From CAWEHT01 sp963808455 (GTDB taxonomy: Bacteria; Chloroflexota; Anaerolineae; CG2-30-64-16), in NCBI GenBank assembly GCA_963808455.1, contig CAWEHT010000385.1, positions 1 through 5,463 of the forward strand: a stretch of 5,463 bases of DNA, in the 5' to 3' direction. Shown here piece after piece: positions 1-5,463 of the stretch. The notes beneath the pieces are model-generated. The model was not told where the DNA came from. It saw only the letters and a list, made by a program, of their open reading frames with translations, and ran no database searches. Each line of letters starts with the position of its first letter. Position 1 is the stretch's first letter. The position numbers and the translations under genes are program-made.

Positions 1-444
1 GACCAGAATGGCGGGGGCGTTCGACAGCACCATGGCCCCGCCGATGGCCTGGAAGGCGCGCCAGGCGATCAGCGCGCCCACCGTCGCGGCCATGCCCGAC
101 AGCGCCGATCCGGCCACGAACAGGCCGAAGCCGACCACATACACCGTCTTGTGGCCGCGCAGGTTGCCCAACCGGCCGAAAGTCAACAGCAGCCCGCTCA
201 CCACAAGCAGGTAAACGGTAACCACCCATTCGACCAGATCGATCCGGGTGCCAAGGCTGCTGTTGATGATGGGGAGCACGGTATTGACCACGCTCCCATC
301 GAGGGCCGTCATGAAACTGCCGACGCCGACGGCGATCAGCACGAGCCACTTGCGGCTCGCGCTCGCGGCCGCGAGCCCGGCCCCGCCTGCCCGTCCGCGC
401 TCCGGAGCTTCCTCTGGCGCAGGCTCGGCGACGTTGCGCTTCAT
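1..444 (-). CDS. DHA2-type MFS multidrug transporter, N-terminal part (runs off left edge)
   Basis: This frame is open from an ATG at 444-442 to the window edge, giving the first 148 residues of a protein whose family usually exceeds 450. It belongs to the major facilitator superfamily, drug:H+ antiporter group 2 (EmrB/QacA-like, 14 membrane helices), which exports compounds across the inner membrane using the proton gradient. After a polar, Ala/Gly/Glu-rich N-terminus (about 1-32) come helix 1 and the motif DGSVVNTVLP (from residue 49), typical of the end of helix 1 in DHA2 proteins. A motif A-like loop, FGRLGNLRGHK, starts at residue 89. RAFQAIGGAM, from residue 129, is the helix 4 motif with its conserved Arg. 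The start overlaps the stop of the upstream patatin gene (ATGA), so the two are probably translated together. The family is clear; the substrate cannot be told from this fragment. Confidence 0.9.
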   Translation of the reverse strand, partial: MKRNVAEPAPEEAPERGRAGGAGLAAASASRKWLVLIAVGVGSFMTALDGSVVNTVLPIINSSLGTRIDLVEWVVTVYLLVVSGLLLTFGRLGNLRGHKTVYVVGFGLFVAGSALSGMAATVGALIAWRAFQAIGGAMVLSNAPAILV

Positions 445-1358
445 CGGCCAAGCACGAATTCGCGAGCGCCGGGGACCATATGCGGAGGACGCTGCGCCCC
501 GCCGCGCAACGGCATGACGACGTTGGGCATGGGGTCGCGGAGATAAGCATCGGTGGCCTCTTTGCCTGCCTCGTACATCTCCTCGATGTGGCTGAAATCA
601 TCGAATGACATGCCGCTAAACGCCGAGATGTGGATGTGATGCAGCTCGACGGATGGTTCGGCGGCCGCCTCTTTCACGCCTTCGAACACGCTCTGGGCCA
701 CCCACGTATCGATTGTGCGCAGGAAGATCTTGAGCACGCCGCTCACCGGGGACAGCACCTCCTCGCCCCGTCCCACATTGATGGCATAGATCACTGTGGC
801 GCCGCGATCCATGGCAACGCAGGCCGGGGTCGCAGCGACCACACCACCGTCCACCAGCTGCAAGCCGTGGTAGGGCACAGGCGGCTGCACCACGGGGACC
901 GAGCTGCTGGCCACGACGGCATCGACGAGGGGGGCCGATGGGTCTTCTGGATCGCCAAACACGTACAGCCGGCCGCTGCGCAGGTCTGTGGCCGTCAGAT
1001 AGCAGGGGCACTGAAGGTCGGCGAAGGTCTTTGCGGCGGGTGGCAGGTTCTGCTCGATCAAGCGCCGCAGGCCCGTGTTCGGAAAGACGCTGTCCGCCCC
1101 TGTGACAACGCGCCAGGCCATCGTGAAGATGTTGCCCGGGTAGACGATGTCTTTGGACCCTTTGTGCCAGGCAGCTTTCAGCGCCGGGATGTTGCTCAGG
1201 TCGGGGCCGGCAGCGGCCATATAGGCCGAGTTGATGGCGCCAGCCGATGTGCCTGCAAAGAAGTCGGGCCGGATGCCGTGCTCGAGCAATGATTCCAACG
1301 CGCCAACTTCCAACGGGCCGCGGGAGCCTCCTCCGCTGAGGACGAATGCCGTCGTCAT
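441..1358 (-). CDS. Patatin-like phospholipase family protein
   Basis: A 305-residue protein of the bacterial patatin-like (RssA-type) family, which are lipid acyl hydrolases using a Ser-Asp dyad. All three signature elements are visible: the oxyanion-hole glycine loop GGGSRG (residues 9-14), the nucleophile elbow GTSAG with Ser38, and the DGG motif with Asp170. The stretch ASSSVPVVQPPV just before the DGG motif is also typical. No signal peptide or membrane helix is seen, so it is probably cytoplasmic or peripheral to the membrane. The length suits a single-domain bacterial member. The start is supported by a near-perfect ribosome binding site (1361-1370) and an upstream extended -10 promoter. 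Its stop overlaps the start of an MFS transporter gene by four bases, suggesting a two-gene operon. The enzyme family is certain on motifs. The actual lipid or ester substrate is unknown. Confidence 0.93.
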   Translation of the reverse strand: MTTAFVLSGGGSRGPLEVGALESLLEHGIRPDFFAGTSAGAINSAYMAAAGPDLSNIPALKAAWHKGSKDIVYPGNIFTMAWRVVTGADSVFPNTGLRRLIEQNLPPAAKTFADLQCPCYLTATDLRSGRLYVFGDPEDPSAPLVDAVVASSSVPVVQPPVPYHGLQLVDGGVVAATPACVAMDRGATVIYAINVGRGEEVLSPVSGVLKIFLRTIDTWVAQSVFEGVKEAAAEPSVELHHIHISAFSGMSFDDFSHIEEMYEAGKEATDAYLRDPMPNVVMPLRGGAQRPPHMVPGAREFVLGR

Positions 1359-1360
1359 AA

Positions 1361-1370
1361 CACCTCCTTT
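1361..1370 (-). promoter_or_regulatory. Ribosome binding site of the patatin gene
   Basis: On the minus strand this reads AAAGGAGGTG, nearly the full anti-16S consensus, ending two bases before the ATG at 1358. It is the strongest Shine-Dalgarno sequence in the window and fixes the patatin start. Confidence 0.85.
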
Positions 1371-1405
1371 GGGAGAATGGGGCTCTTGTTATCGACGCAC
1401 GCCGC

Positions 1406-1414
1406 ATTATACCA
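1406..1414 (-). promoter_or_regulatory. Extended -10 promoter for the patatin-MFS pair
   Basis: On the minus strand this reads TGGTATAAT: a perfect TATAAT preceded by TGn, the extended -10 element of housekeeping sigma factors. No good -35 box lies 16-18 bases upstream, which is usual for extended -10 promoters. Transcription would start near 1399, leaving a leader of about 40 bases before the patatin ATG. A perfect 8-base palindrome, GTGCGCAC (1441-1448), lies about 27 bases further upstream and could be an operator, but that is speculation. Confidence 0.6.
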
Positions 1415-1556
1415 CCGGAAATGCGGGCCGGTTTGATCCCGTGCGCACTAATGTAAAGTTCGTCACAGCAGCGCACCTCTCTCGTGAGGCAAACTGAGGC
1501 TGCCGCCGGTGGGCGCTGCAGGCGCAGCCGCGTGGCACCGAGCGAGGATCATGGGA

Positions 1557-1564
1557 GAGAGGTG
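1557..1564 (+). promoter_or_regulatory. Ribosome binding site that decides the SURF1 start
   Basis: GAGAGGTG lies just ahead of the ATG at 1569, with six bases between the AGAGG core (1558-1562) and the start codon. The in-frame ATG at 1551 has only a GAGG three bases before it, and an ATG-equivalent start at 1509 has no convincing site, so 1569 is preferred. Confidence 0.55.
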
Positions 1565-1568
1565 CCCT

Positions 1569-2483
1569 ATGCCAGCTTCTGCTGCGGCCAGCTCAGCGCC
1601 GGCCCTGATCTTGGGGCCGTCGCCGTTTCGTGGCCGGTGGCTCTGGGCCACCATCGCCGTCGCCATTGGCGCGCTGCTGCTGTGCCGGCTGGGAGTGTGG
1701 CAGCTGCAGCGGCTCCAGCAGCGCGAGGCGGCGAACGCCGCGCTGCTGGAGCGCTTGAGCCAGCCGCCCTTGAAGTTGGCGGGCCCCGGGCTCGATCCGG
1801 CGGCAGCCGACATGCGGAAGGGCATCGCAGACGGCATCTACGACTTTGGGCAGGAAGTCATCCTGAGGGATCAGGAACTGAACGGCGCTCCGGGCGTGCA
1901 CCTGATCACTCCCCTGCACCTCGCCGGCAGCCCGGCTGCCGTGTTGGTGGACCGCGGCTGGGTGCCGGCAGAAGCGTCGGCACCCGGGCAGCGGAGCGCT
2001 TTTTCCCAGCCGGCCGGCCAGGTCGAAGTGCACGGCATCATCCACCTGACTGAGACACGTTTGAATTTCCTCTCGCCCGACGACCCATCACCGGCCGGCC
2101 CAAGCACCCGGGCCGACGCCTGGTTCCGGGTCAACATTGCGCGCATCCAGAAGCAGGTTCCCTACCCTCTGCTGCCTGTCTTCCTCGAGGAAGGAGACCC
2201 GAACCTGAACGGGGGCGATGTTCCCATCACACCCGGGGAGGGCCACCTTCCCGCCACGGATATCGAGATCGATCTCAGCAACGGCCCGCACCTGAGTTAC
2301 GCTATCCAATGGTTCTCCTTCGCCGCCATCCTCGTGGCCGGCTATGCGGCCTTCGCGCGGCGGAAGAGGGACAAATGGCGCTCTGATCCCGACGGGGCGG
2401 ACCGCGGTGAGGGCGATCCTGCGGATTCTGCGGCGAGCTTCTACGATCCCAACGCGGCGGAAGACCCGGATGACGGGCCCTGA
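1569..2483 (+). CDS. SURF1: SURF1 family cytochrome c oxidase assembly protein
   Basis: A 304-residue membrane protein of the SURF1/Shy1 family, which helps build subunit I of heme-copper oxidases and is linked to heme a insertion. The layout is typical: an N-terminal membrane helix (about residues 24-40) running into GVWQLQRL (42-49), a large extracytoplasmic domain with VDRGWVP (127-133), and the signature NGPHLSYAIQWF (238-249) leading into a second helix (about 244-264). A basic patch (RRKRDK) and then a low-complexity acidic tail of about 40 residues, rich in Asp, Pro and Glu, follow in the cytoplasm; such a long tail is not a core part of the family. The start at 1569 is chosen on its ribosome binding site; 1551 and 1509 remain possible. 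It stands 174 bases before coxB on the same strand, which fits its job. No frame problems are visible. A weak promoter candidate (TTGATC at 1433, TAAAGT at 1454) is not convincing. Confidence 0.92.
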   Translation: MPASAAASSAPALILGPSPFRGRWLWATIAVAIGALLLCRLGVWQLQRLQQREAANAALLERLSQPPLKLAGPGLDPAAADMRKGIADGIYDFGQEVILRDQELNGAPGVHLITPLHLAGSPAAVLVDRGWVPAEASAPGQRSAFSQPAGQVEVHGIIHLTETRLNFLSPDDPSPAGPSTRADAWFRVNIARIQKQVPYPLLPVFLEEGDPNLNGGDVPITPGEGHLPATDIEIDLSNGPHLSYAIQWFSFAAILVAGYAAFARRKRDKWRSDPDGADRGEGDPADSAASFYDPNAAEDPDDGP

Positions 2484-2495
2484 TCTGCCCTGATT

Positions 2496-2518
2496 CGCGG
2501 AGTTGTGCGCCCTCCGCG
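2496..2518 (+). terminator. Possible stem-loop after SURF1, without a T tract
   Basis: CGCGGAG (2496-2502) and CTCCGCG (2512-2518) form a perfect 7-base-pair GC-rich stem with a 9-base loop, starting 13 bases after the SURF1 stop. No run of T follows, so it is not a classical intrinsic terminator. It could lessen read-through, protect the upstream mRNA end, or be a chance hairpin in GC-rich DNA. Confidence 0.35.
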
Positions 2519-2551
2519 TGCGTGTCTCAGCGAAACCGGATGGTATCTGAC

Positions 2552-2578
2552 TTGACCTGCCGCGTCATGGATGATACT
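2552..2578 (+). promoter_or_regulatory. Weak candidate promoter for coxB-coxA
   Basis: TTGACC (2552-2557) resembles a -35 box and GATACT (2573-2578) a -10 box, but the 15-base spacer is short. The following stretch, about 2575-2628, is strikingly AT-rich compared with the rest of the window and also holds TAATAT near 2600. A promoter somewhere in this gap is plausible; the exact boxes are uncertain. Confidence 0.3.
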
Positions 2579-2645
2579 GATATCTCTGCAAAATAAGTTA
2601 ATATGTTCACTTGTTAGATTTCCGCTCTTCCATCCGCTTGAAGGC

Positions 2646-2652
2646 AGAGGAG
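2646..2652 (+). promoter_or_regulatory. Ribosome binding site of coxB
   Basis: AGAGGAG lies five bases before the ATG at 2658. The same frame is open upstream to an ATG at 2571, but that one has no ribosome binding site and would add an unrelated peptide, so 2658 is taken as the start. Confidence 0.75.
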
Positions 2653-2657
2653 TATTG

Positions 2658-3777
2658 ATGAGCGCATTCCAATCGGGAATTACCGAGCCAGCCGGGAGTG
2701 CGCAGCCGCCGGGTGATGATCGGCGATCCAGCCTGCGGGTTATGATCGTCATCGCGGCCATCGCTGTGATCCTGGGTGTCCTGGTTGGTATCTTCAACCC
2801 GCTCGTGAACCATGCCGCCTCGGTCGAGGGCCAGAACTTCGACCTGCTGTTCAGCGGGATGCTGGGTGTGGCCACGGCGATCTTCGTCATCGTCGAGGGC
2901 GGGCTGCTCTATTCCATCAGGGCCTTTCGCCAACGCAGCGAGGATGATGAGGATGAGGTGCGGCCGGTGCGGGGGCATCTCGGGCTGGAGATATTGTGGA
3001 CGGCCGTGCCGGCCGTCCTGGTCACAGCCACAGCCCTTTCGAGCTACCTCGTGTTGTGGTCCAACGAGCGAGTGCAGCCCGACGCCATGACCGTCGAGGT
3101 GACAGGCCGCCAGTTCGTCTGGCAATTCTACTATCCTTCGCTCAACGTGACGAGCAGTGAGCTCCACGTGCCCATCGGGCAGCAAATCCACCTGCAGCTC
3201 CATTCGGAGGACGTCATCCACCAGTTCTGGGTCCCGGCCTACCGCATGCAGCTGGCAGTCTTGCCCGAAACGGTCACCGATCTGCGGTTTACCGCCCGGC
3301 AGCCGGGCACTTTCCTGATCGAGTGCAACAAGAATCTGTGGTGTGGGCCATTCCGAGATGCGCTCGCAGCTGGTCGCGGAGACCCAGGACCAGTTCGCTG
3401 TGTGGCTGGCCGGCCAATCCAGCAGCGTGGTCCAGCCGGCAGGCGGCGCCCAGGCCAGCAGCCCGCTGGCCCAGGGGCGCCAGATCTTCCAGCTGAACGG
3501 CTGCGCCGCCTGCCATACGCTCAAGGACGCGGGCGCCAGCGGCACGATCGGGCCTGACCTGGACGGCATCGGCACACTGGCCGCCCAGCAGATCAAGGAC
3601 CCGAGCTACAAAGGCCACGCCACGACGGCCCAGGACCGCATCCGCGAGGCGATCGTCAGCCCATATACCTATATCCCGCCCGGCTACCAGGCGAATGTCA
3701 TGCCGGGCAACTTTGGCCAGAGCATCAAGCCGGACGATCTGGACACGCTGGTGAGCTATCTCGCCGCGCAGAAGTGA
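2658..3777 (+). CDS. coxB: Cytochrome c oxidase subunit II with fused cytochrome c domain (caa3 type), frameshifted
   Basis: This subunit carries the CuA electron-entry site of the oxidase. Following both frames gives 372 residues. A hydrophobic segment (about 26-46; signal or extra helix) is followed by the two subunit II helices (63-86 and 110-133, with E111, W114 and P118 of the ExxWTxxP motif). Next come the aromatic patch WQFYY (155-159) and the cupredoxin domain with CuA ligand His188. The other ligands, Cys223, Cys227, His231 and Met234, are split by a one-base insertion at about 3327-3336. Up to Cys223 the frame is that of 2658; from the second Cys (3337-3339) it is +1. The C-terminal domain is a class I cytochrome c, with heme site CAACH (282-286) and probable axial Met348. 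Read uncorrected, the protein loses CuA and heme c and ends near 3557. It lies 13 bases before coxA and is surely co-transcribed with it. Confidence 0.9.
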
Positions 3778-3779
3778 AC

Positions 3780-3784
3780 AGGAG
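3780..3784 (+). promoter_or_regulatory. Ribosome binding site of coxA, choosing among three ATGs
   Basis: AGGAG is followed directly by ATGATGATG. The ATGs at 3785 and 3788 lie 0 and 3 bases away, too close for normal initiation. The third, at 3791, has a 6-base spacer and is the likely start (MAEAHAP). Confidence 0.65.
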
Positions 3785-3790
3785 ATGATG

Positions 3791-5443
3791 ATGGCGGAAG
3801 CTCACGCGCCTGCAGCGCCGCGGCGGTTGGGTCGTGCACGGCGCAACCAGCTGGCGCGACTATTTCAAGTTCAATACCGACCACAAGGTGATCGGCACGC
3901 AGTACATGACGGTCGGCTTCATCTTCTTCCTGATCGGCGGGCTGATGGCCGAAGCGATCCGCGCGAGCTGAGCCGGCCCGGCAACACGTTGATCACCGGC
4001 AACCTGTATAACGAGCTGTTCTCGCTCCACGGCACGATCATGATTTTCCTCTGGGTCATACCCGTCCTGACGGGCGTCGCCAACTTCATCGTGCCGCTGC
4101 AGATCGGCGCCCAGGATATGGCCTTCCCCAAGCTGAACGCCCTGTCGTTGTGGCTGGCAGTGCTGGGCGGGCTGCTGATGCTGGCGAGCTTCGTGGTGGG
4201 CGGCGCCGAGAGCGGCTGGAGCGCTTACCCGCCGCTGAGCGAGCAGACCGGCAATGGGCAAACGCTGTGGGCGCTGGCGTCGTTCGTCATCGGCTTCTCG
4301 TCGATCTTCAGCGGGCTGAACTTTCTGGTAACGATCCTGAACCTGCGGGCGTCCGGCATGACGCTGATGCGCCTGCCGCTCTTCTCGTGGTCCATGATCG
4401 CGACCCTCATCATCATCCTGGGTGGCACGCCGGCGCTCGCCGCTGCCCTGGCCCTGATGATGTGGGACCGCGGTCGTTGGGACGCACTTCTTCAGCGCCA
4501 CCGGCGACCCGCTGATGTGGCAGAACCTCTTCTGGTTCTATTCGCACCCGGCGGTTTACATCATGATCCTGCCGGGCTTCGGCATCATTTCCGAAGTGCT
4601 GCCGGTGTTCGCCCGCAAGCCGATCTTTGGCTACAAGATGATCGCCTTCTCCAGCATGGCCATCGCCATCTTCGGCTTCCTGGTTTGGGCGCACCATATG
4701 TTCACCAGCGGCATGAATCCCCTCCTGCGCATCCCCTTCATGCTCACCTCCATGATCATCGCCGTGCCGACCGGGGTGAAGATTTCAGCTGGCTGGCCAC
4801 CATCTGGGGCGGGCGCATCCGTTTCACCACCTCGATGCTGTTCGCGTCGAGCTTCATCGCCATGTTCGTGATCGGCGGGCTGAGCGGCGTTTTCCTGGCC
4901 TCCATCCCTATCGACATCGATGTCCAGGACAGCTATTTCGTGGTGGCTCACCTCCACTACGTGCTTTTCGGCGGCACGGTCCAGGCGGTCTTCGCCGGGC
5001 TTTATTTCTGGTTCCCGAAGATCACCGGGCGGATGCTCAATGAGCGCCTCGGCAAGCTCCATTTCTGGATCACGTTCATCGGCTTCAACCTGACCTTCCT
5101 GCCGCAGCACTGGCTCGGGCTGGAGGGCATGCCCCGCCGGGTCTTTACCTACCCGCCCGAGTTTGCCATGGCCAACCTCATCTCGAGCATCGGGGCCTTC
5201 GTCCTTGGCATCGCCGTGCTGCCCTTTCTCGCCAACATCCTGATCAGCCTGCGCACCGGGAAGCTGGCCGGCGCCAACCCCTGGCGATCCCTCACGCTGG
5301 AATGGACCCTGCCTTCGCCGCCGCCCATCCACAACTTCCCCCAACCGCCGGTGGTGGTCGGCGACCCGTATGGATACGGGCGCAAGCAGCCGCCTCAGCC
5401 GCGGCCCACGTCCCAGCCGGCGCCCACGGGCGGCGGCCAATGA
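3791..5443 (+). CDS. coxA: Cytochrome c oxidase subunit I, A2-type, with four internal frame changes
   Basis: Subunit I of a heme-copper oxidase reduces oxygen to water and pumps protons. The single open frame (550 codons) is misleading. From about 3820 to 3965 and from about 4472 to 4784 the conserved protein lies in the +1 frame: an extra base near 3813-3827, a G missing after 3965, an extra base near 4467-4473, a T missing in the run at 4783-4785. Corrected, it is still 550 residues. Visible residues: His80 and His389 for heme a, His387 for heme a3, CuB ligands His252, His301 and His302, the active-site Tyr256, D-channel Asp109 with its Asn residues, and K-channel Lys330. The motif YSHPAVY (250-256) replaces the usual Glu with Ala and supplies Tyr-Ser, the A2 subfamily signature. 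The N-terminus, corrected, reads WRDYFKFNTDHKVIGTQYM; the C-terminus is a Pro-rich tail. Subunits III and IV are expected beyond the window. Confidence 0.93.
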   Translation: MAEAHAPAAPRRLGRARRNQLARLFQVQYRPQGDRHAVHDGRLHLLPDRRADGRSDPRELSRPGNTLITGNLYNELFSLHGTIMIFLWVIPVLTGVANFIVPLQIGAQDMAFPKLNALSLWLAVLGGLLMLASFVVGGAESGWSAYPPLSEQTGNGQTLWALASFVIGFSSIFSGLNFLVTILNLRASGMTLMRLPLFSWSMIATLIIILGGTPALAAALALMMWDRGRWDALLQRHRRPADVAEPLLVLFAPGGLHHDPAGLRHHFRSAAGVRPQADLWLQDDRLLQHGHRHLRLPGLGAPYVHQRHESPPAHPLHAHLHDHRRADRGEDFSWLATIWGGRIRFTTSMLFASSFIAMFVIGGLSGVFLASIPIDIDVQDSYFVVAHLHYVLFGGTVQAVFAGLYFWFPKITGRMLNERLGKLHFWITFIGFNLTFLPQHWLGLEGMPRRVFTYPPEFAMANLISSIGAFVLGIAVLPFLANILISLRTGKLAGANPWRSLTLEWTLPSPPPIHNFPQPPVVVGDPYGYGRKQPPQPRPTSQPAPTGGGQ

Positions 5444-5447
5444 GAAA

Positions 5448-5461
5448 GCAGGGAGCAGGGA
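5448..5461 (+). repeat. Start of a GCAGGGA tandem repeat, cut by the window edge
   Basis: Two perfect copies of the heptamer GCAGGGA (5448-5454, 5455-5461) begin four bases after the coxA stop. An ATG overlapping the stop (5440-5442) opens a frame through it, but with only eight codons visible this cannot be called a gene. Confidence 0.4.
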
Positions 5462-5463
5462 GT

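Noticed and set aside
630..1292. Long plus-strand open frame opposite the patatin gene
   Set aside because: It is rich in His, Gly and Arg with no family resemblance, and the opposite strand has all patatin motifs plus a promoter and ribosome binding site. It is a GC-rich shadow.
2607..3596. Long minus-strand open frame opposite coxB
   Set aside because: It has no recognisable domain and overlaps strongly conserved subunit II sequence on the plus strand. Its length reflects scarce stop codons in GC-rich DNA.
3343..3777. Separate cytochrome c gene starting at GTG 3343
   Set aside because: The supposed start lies inside the CuA motif, with no ribosome binding site, and conserved subunit II sequence precedes it. 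It is the shifted 3' part of coxB.
3327..4785. Programmed ribosomal frameshifting in coxB and coxA
   Set aside because: I see no slippery heptamer with a downstream pseudoknot at these sites, and five shifts within two conserved metabolic genes is not plausible as a programmed mechanism.
4515..4871. Separate small gene encoding the CuB segment
   Set aside because: It is the middle of subunit I displaced by an extra base near 4470 and a missing T at 4783-4785. The conserved protein continues on both sides in the coxA frame.
4631..5440. Long minus-strand open frame opposite the coxA 3' half
   Set aside because: Its composition is dominated by Arg, Asp and Glu, mirroring membrane-protein codons on the other strand. 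No motif or ribosome binding site supports it.
1..5463. A new defence, mobile or CRISPR-like system
   Set aside because: All sizeable coding space is explained by known families. No array of spaced repeats, transposase, terminal inverted repeats or RNA gene was found.

Overview
This is a GC-rich bacterial window with two oppositely transcribed blocks. The left block reads on the minus strand: a patatin-like phospholipase, followed with a 4-base start/stop overlap by the N-terminal part of a DHA2-type major facilitator efflux transporter that runs off the left edge. The right block reads on the plus strand: a SURF1-family oxidase assembly factor, then cytochrome c oxidase subunit II (coxB, with a fused C-terminal cytochrome c domain), then subunit I (coxA).

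The right block encodes the core of a caa3-type terminal oxidase. Subunit II would take electrons through its own heme c and the CuA centre and pass them to heme a and the heme a3/CuB site in subunit I. SURF1 would help insert heme a. Subunit I has Tyr-Ser-His-Pro-Ala-Val-Tyr where the mitochondrial-type enzyme has Gly-His-Pro-Glu-Val-Tyr. That is the mark of the A2 subfamily (Rhodothermus and Thermus caa3 oxidases). The organism is therefore an aerobe or facultative aerobe. The protein style, base composition and gene content would fit Chloroflexota, but this is an impression and not proven by anything in the window.

The main caution for a reader is that coxB and coxA are not intact as written. 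coxB has a single-base frame change inside its CuA site, at about 3327-3336. coxA stays open from start to stop, but four single-base indels put two stretches (about 3820-3965 and 4472-4784) out of frame. The second of these holds all three CuB histidines, the active-site Tyr and the K-channel Lys. The protein is fully conserved if one follows the correct frames, so sequence errors are the likeliest cause and recent gene decay the alternative.

The divergent gap between the two blocks (1359-1568) holds a good extended -10 promoter and a strong ribosome binding site for the patatin gene. The 174-base gap before coxB holds a possible stem-loop and an AT-rich promoter-like stretch. I found no RNA genes, CRISPR array, insertion sequence or clearly new system. 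The right edge cuts into the start of a short GCAGGGA tandem repeat.
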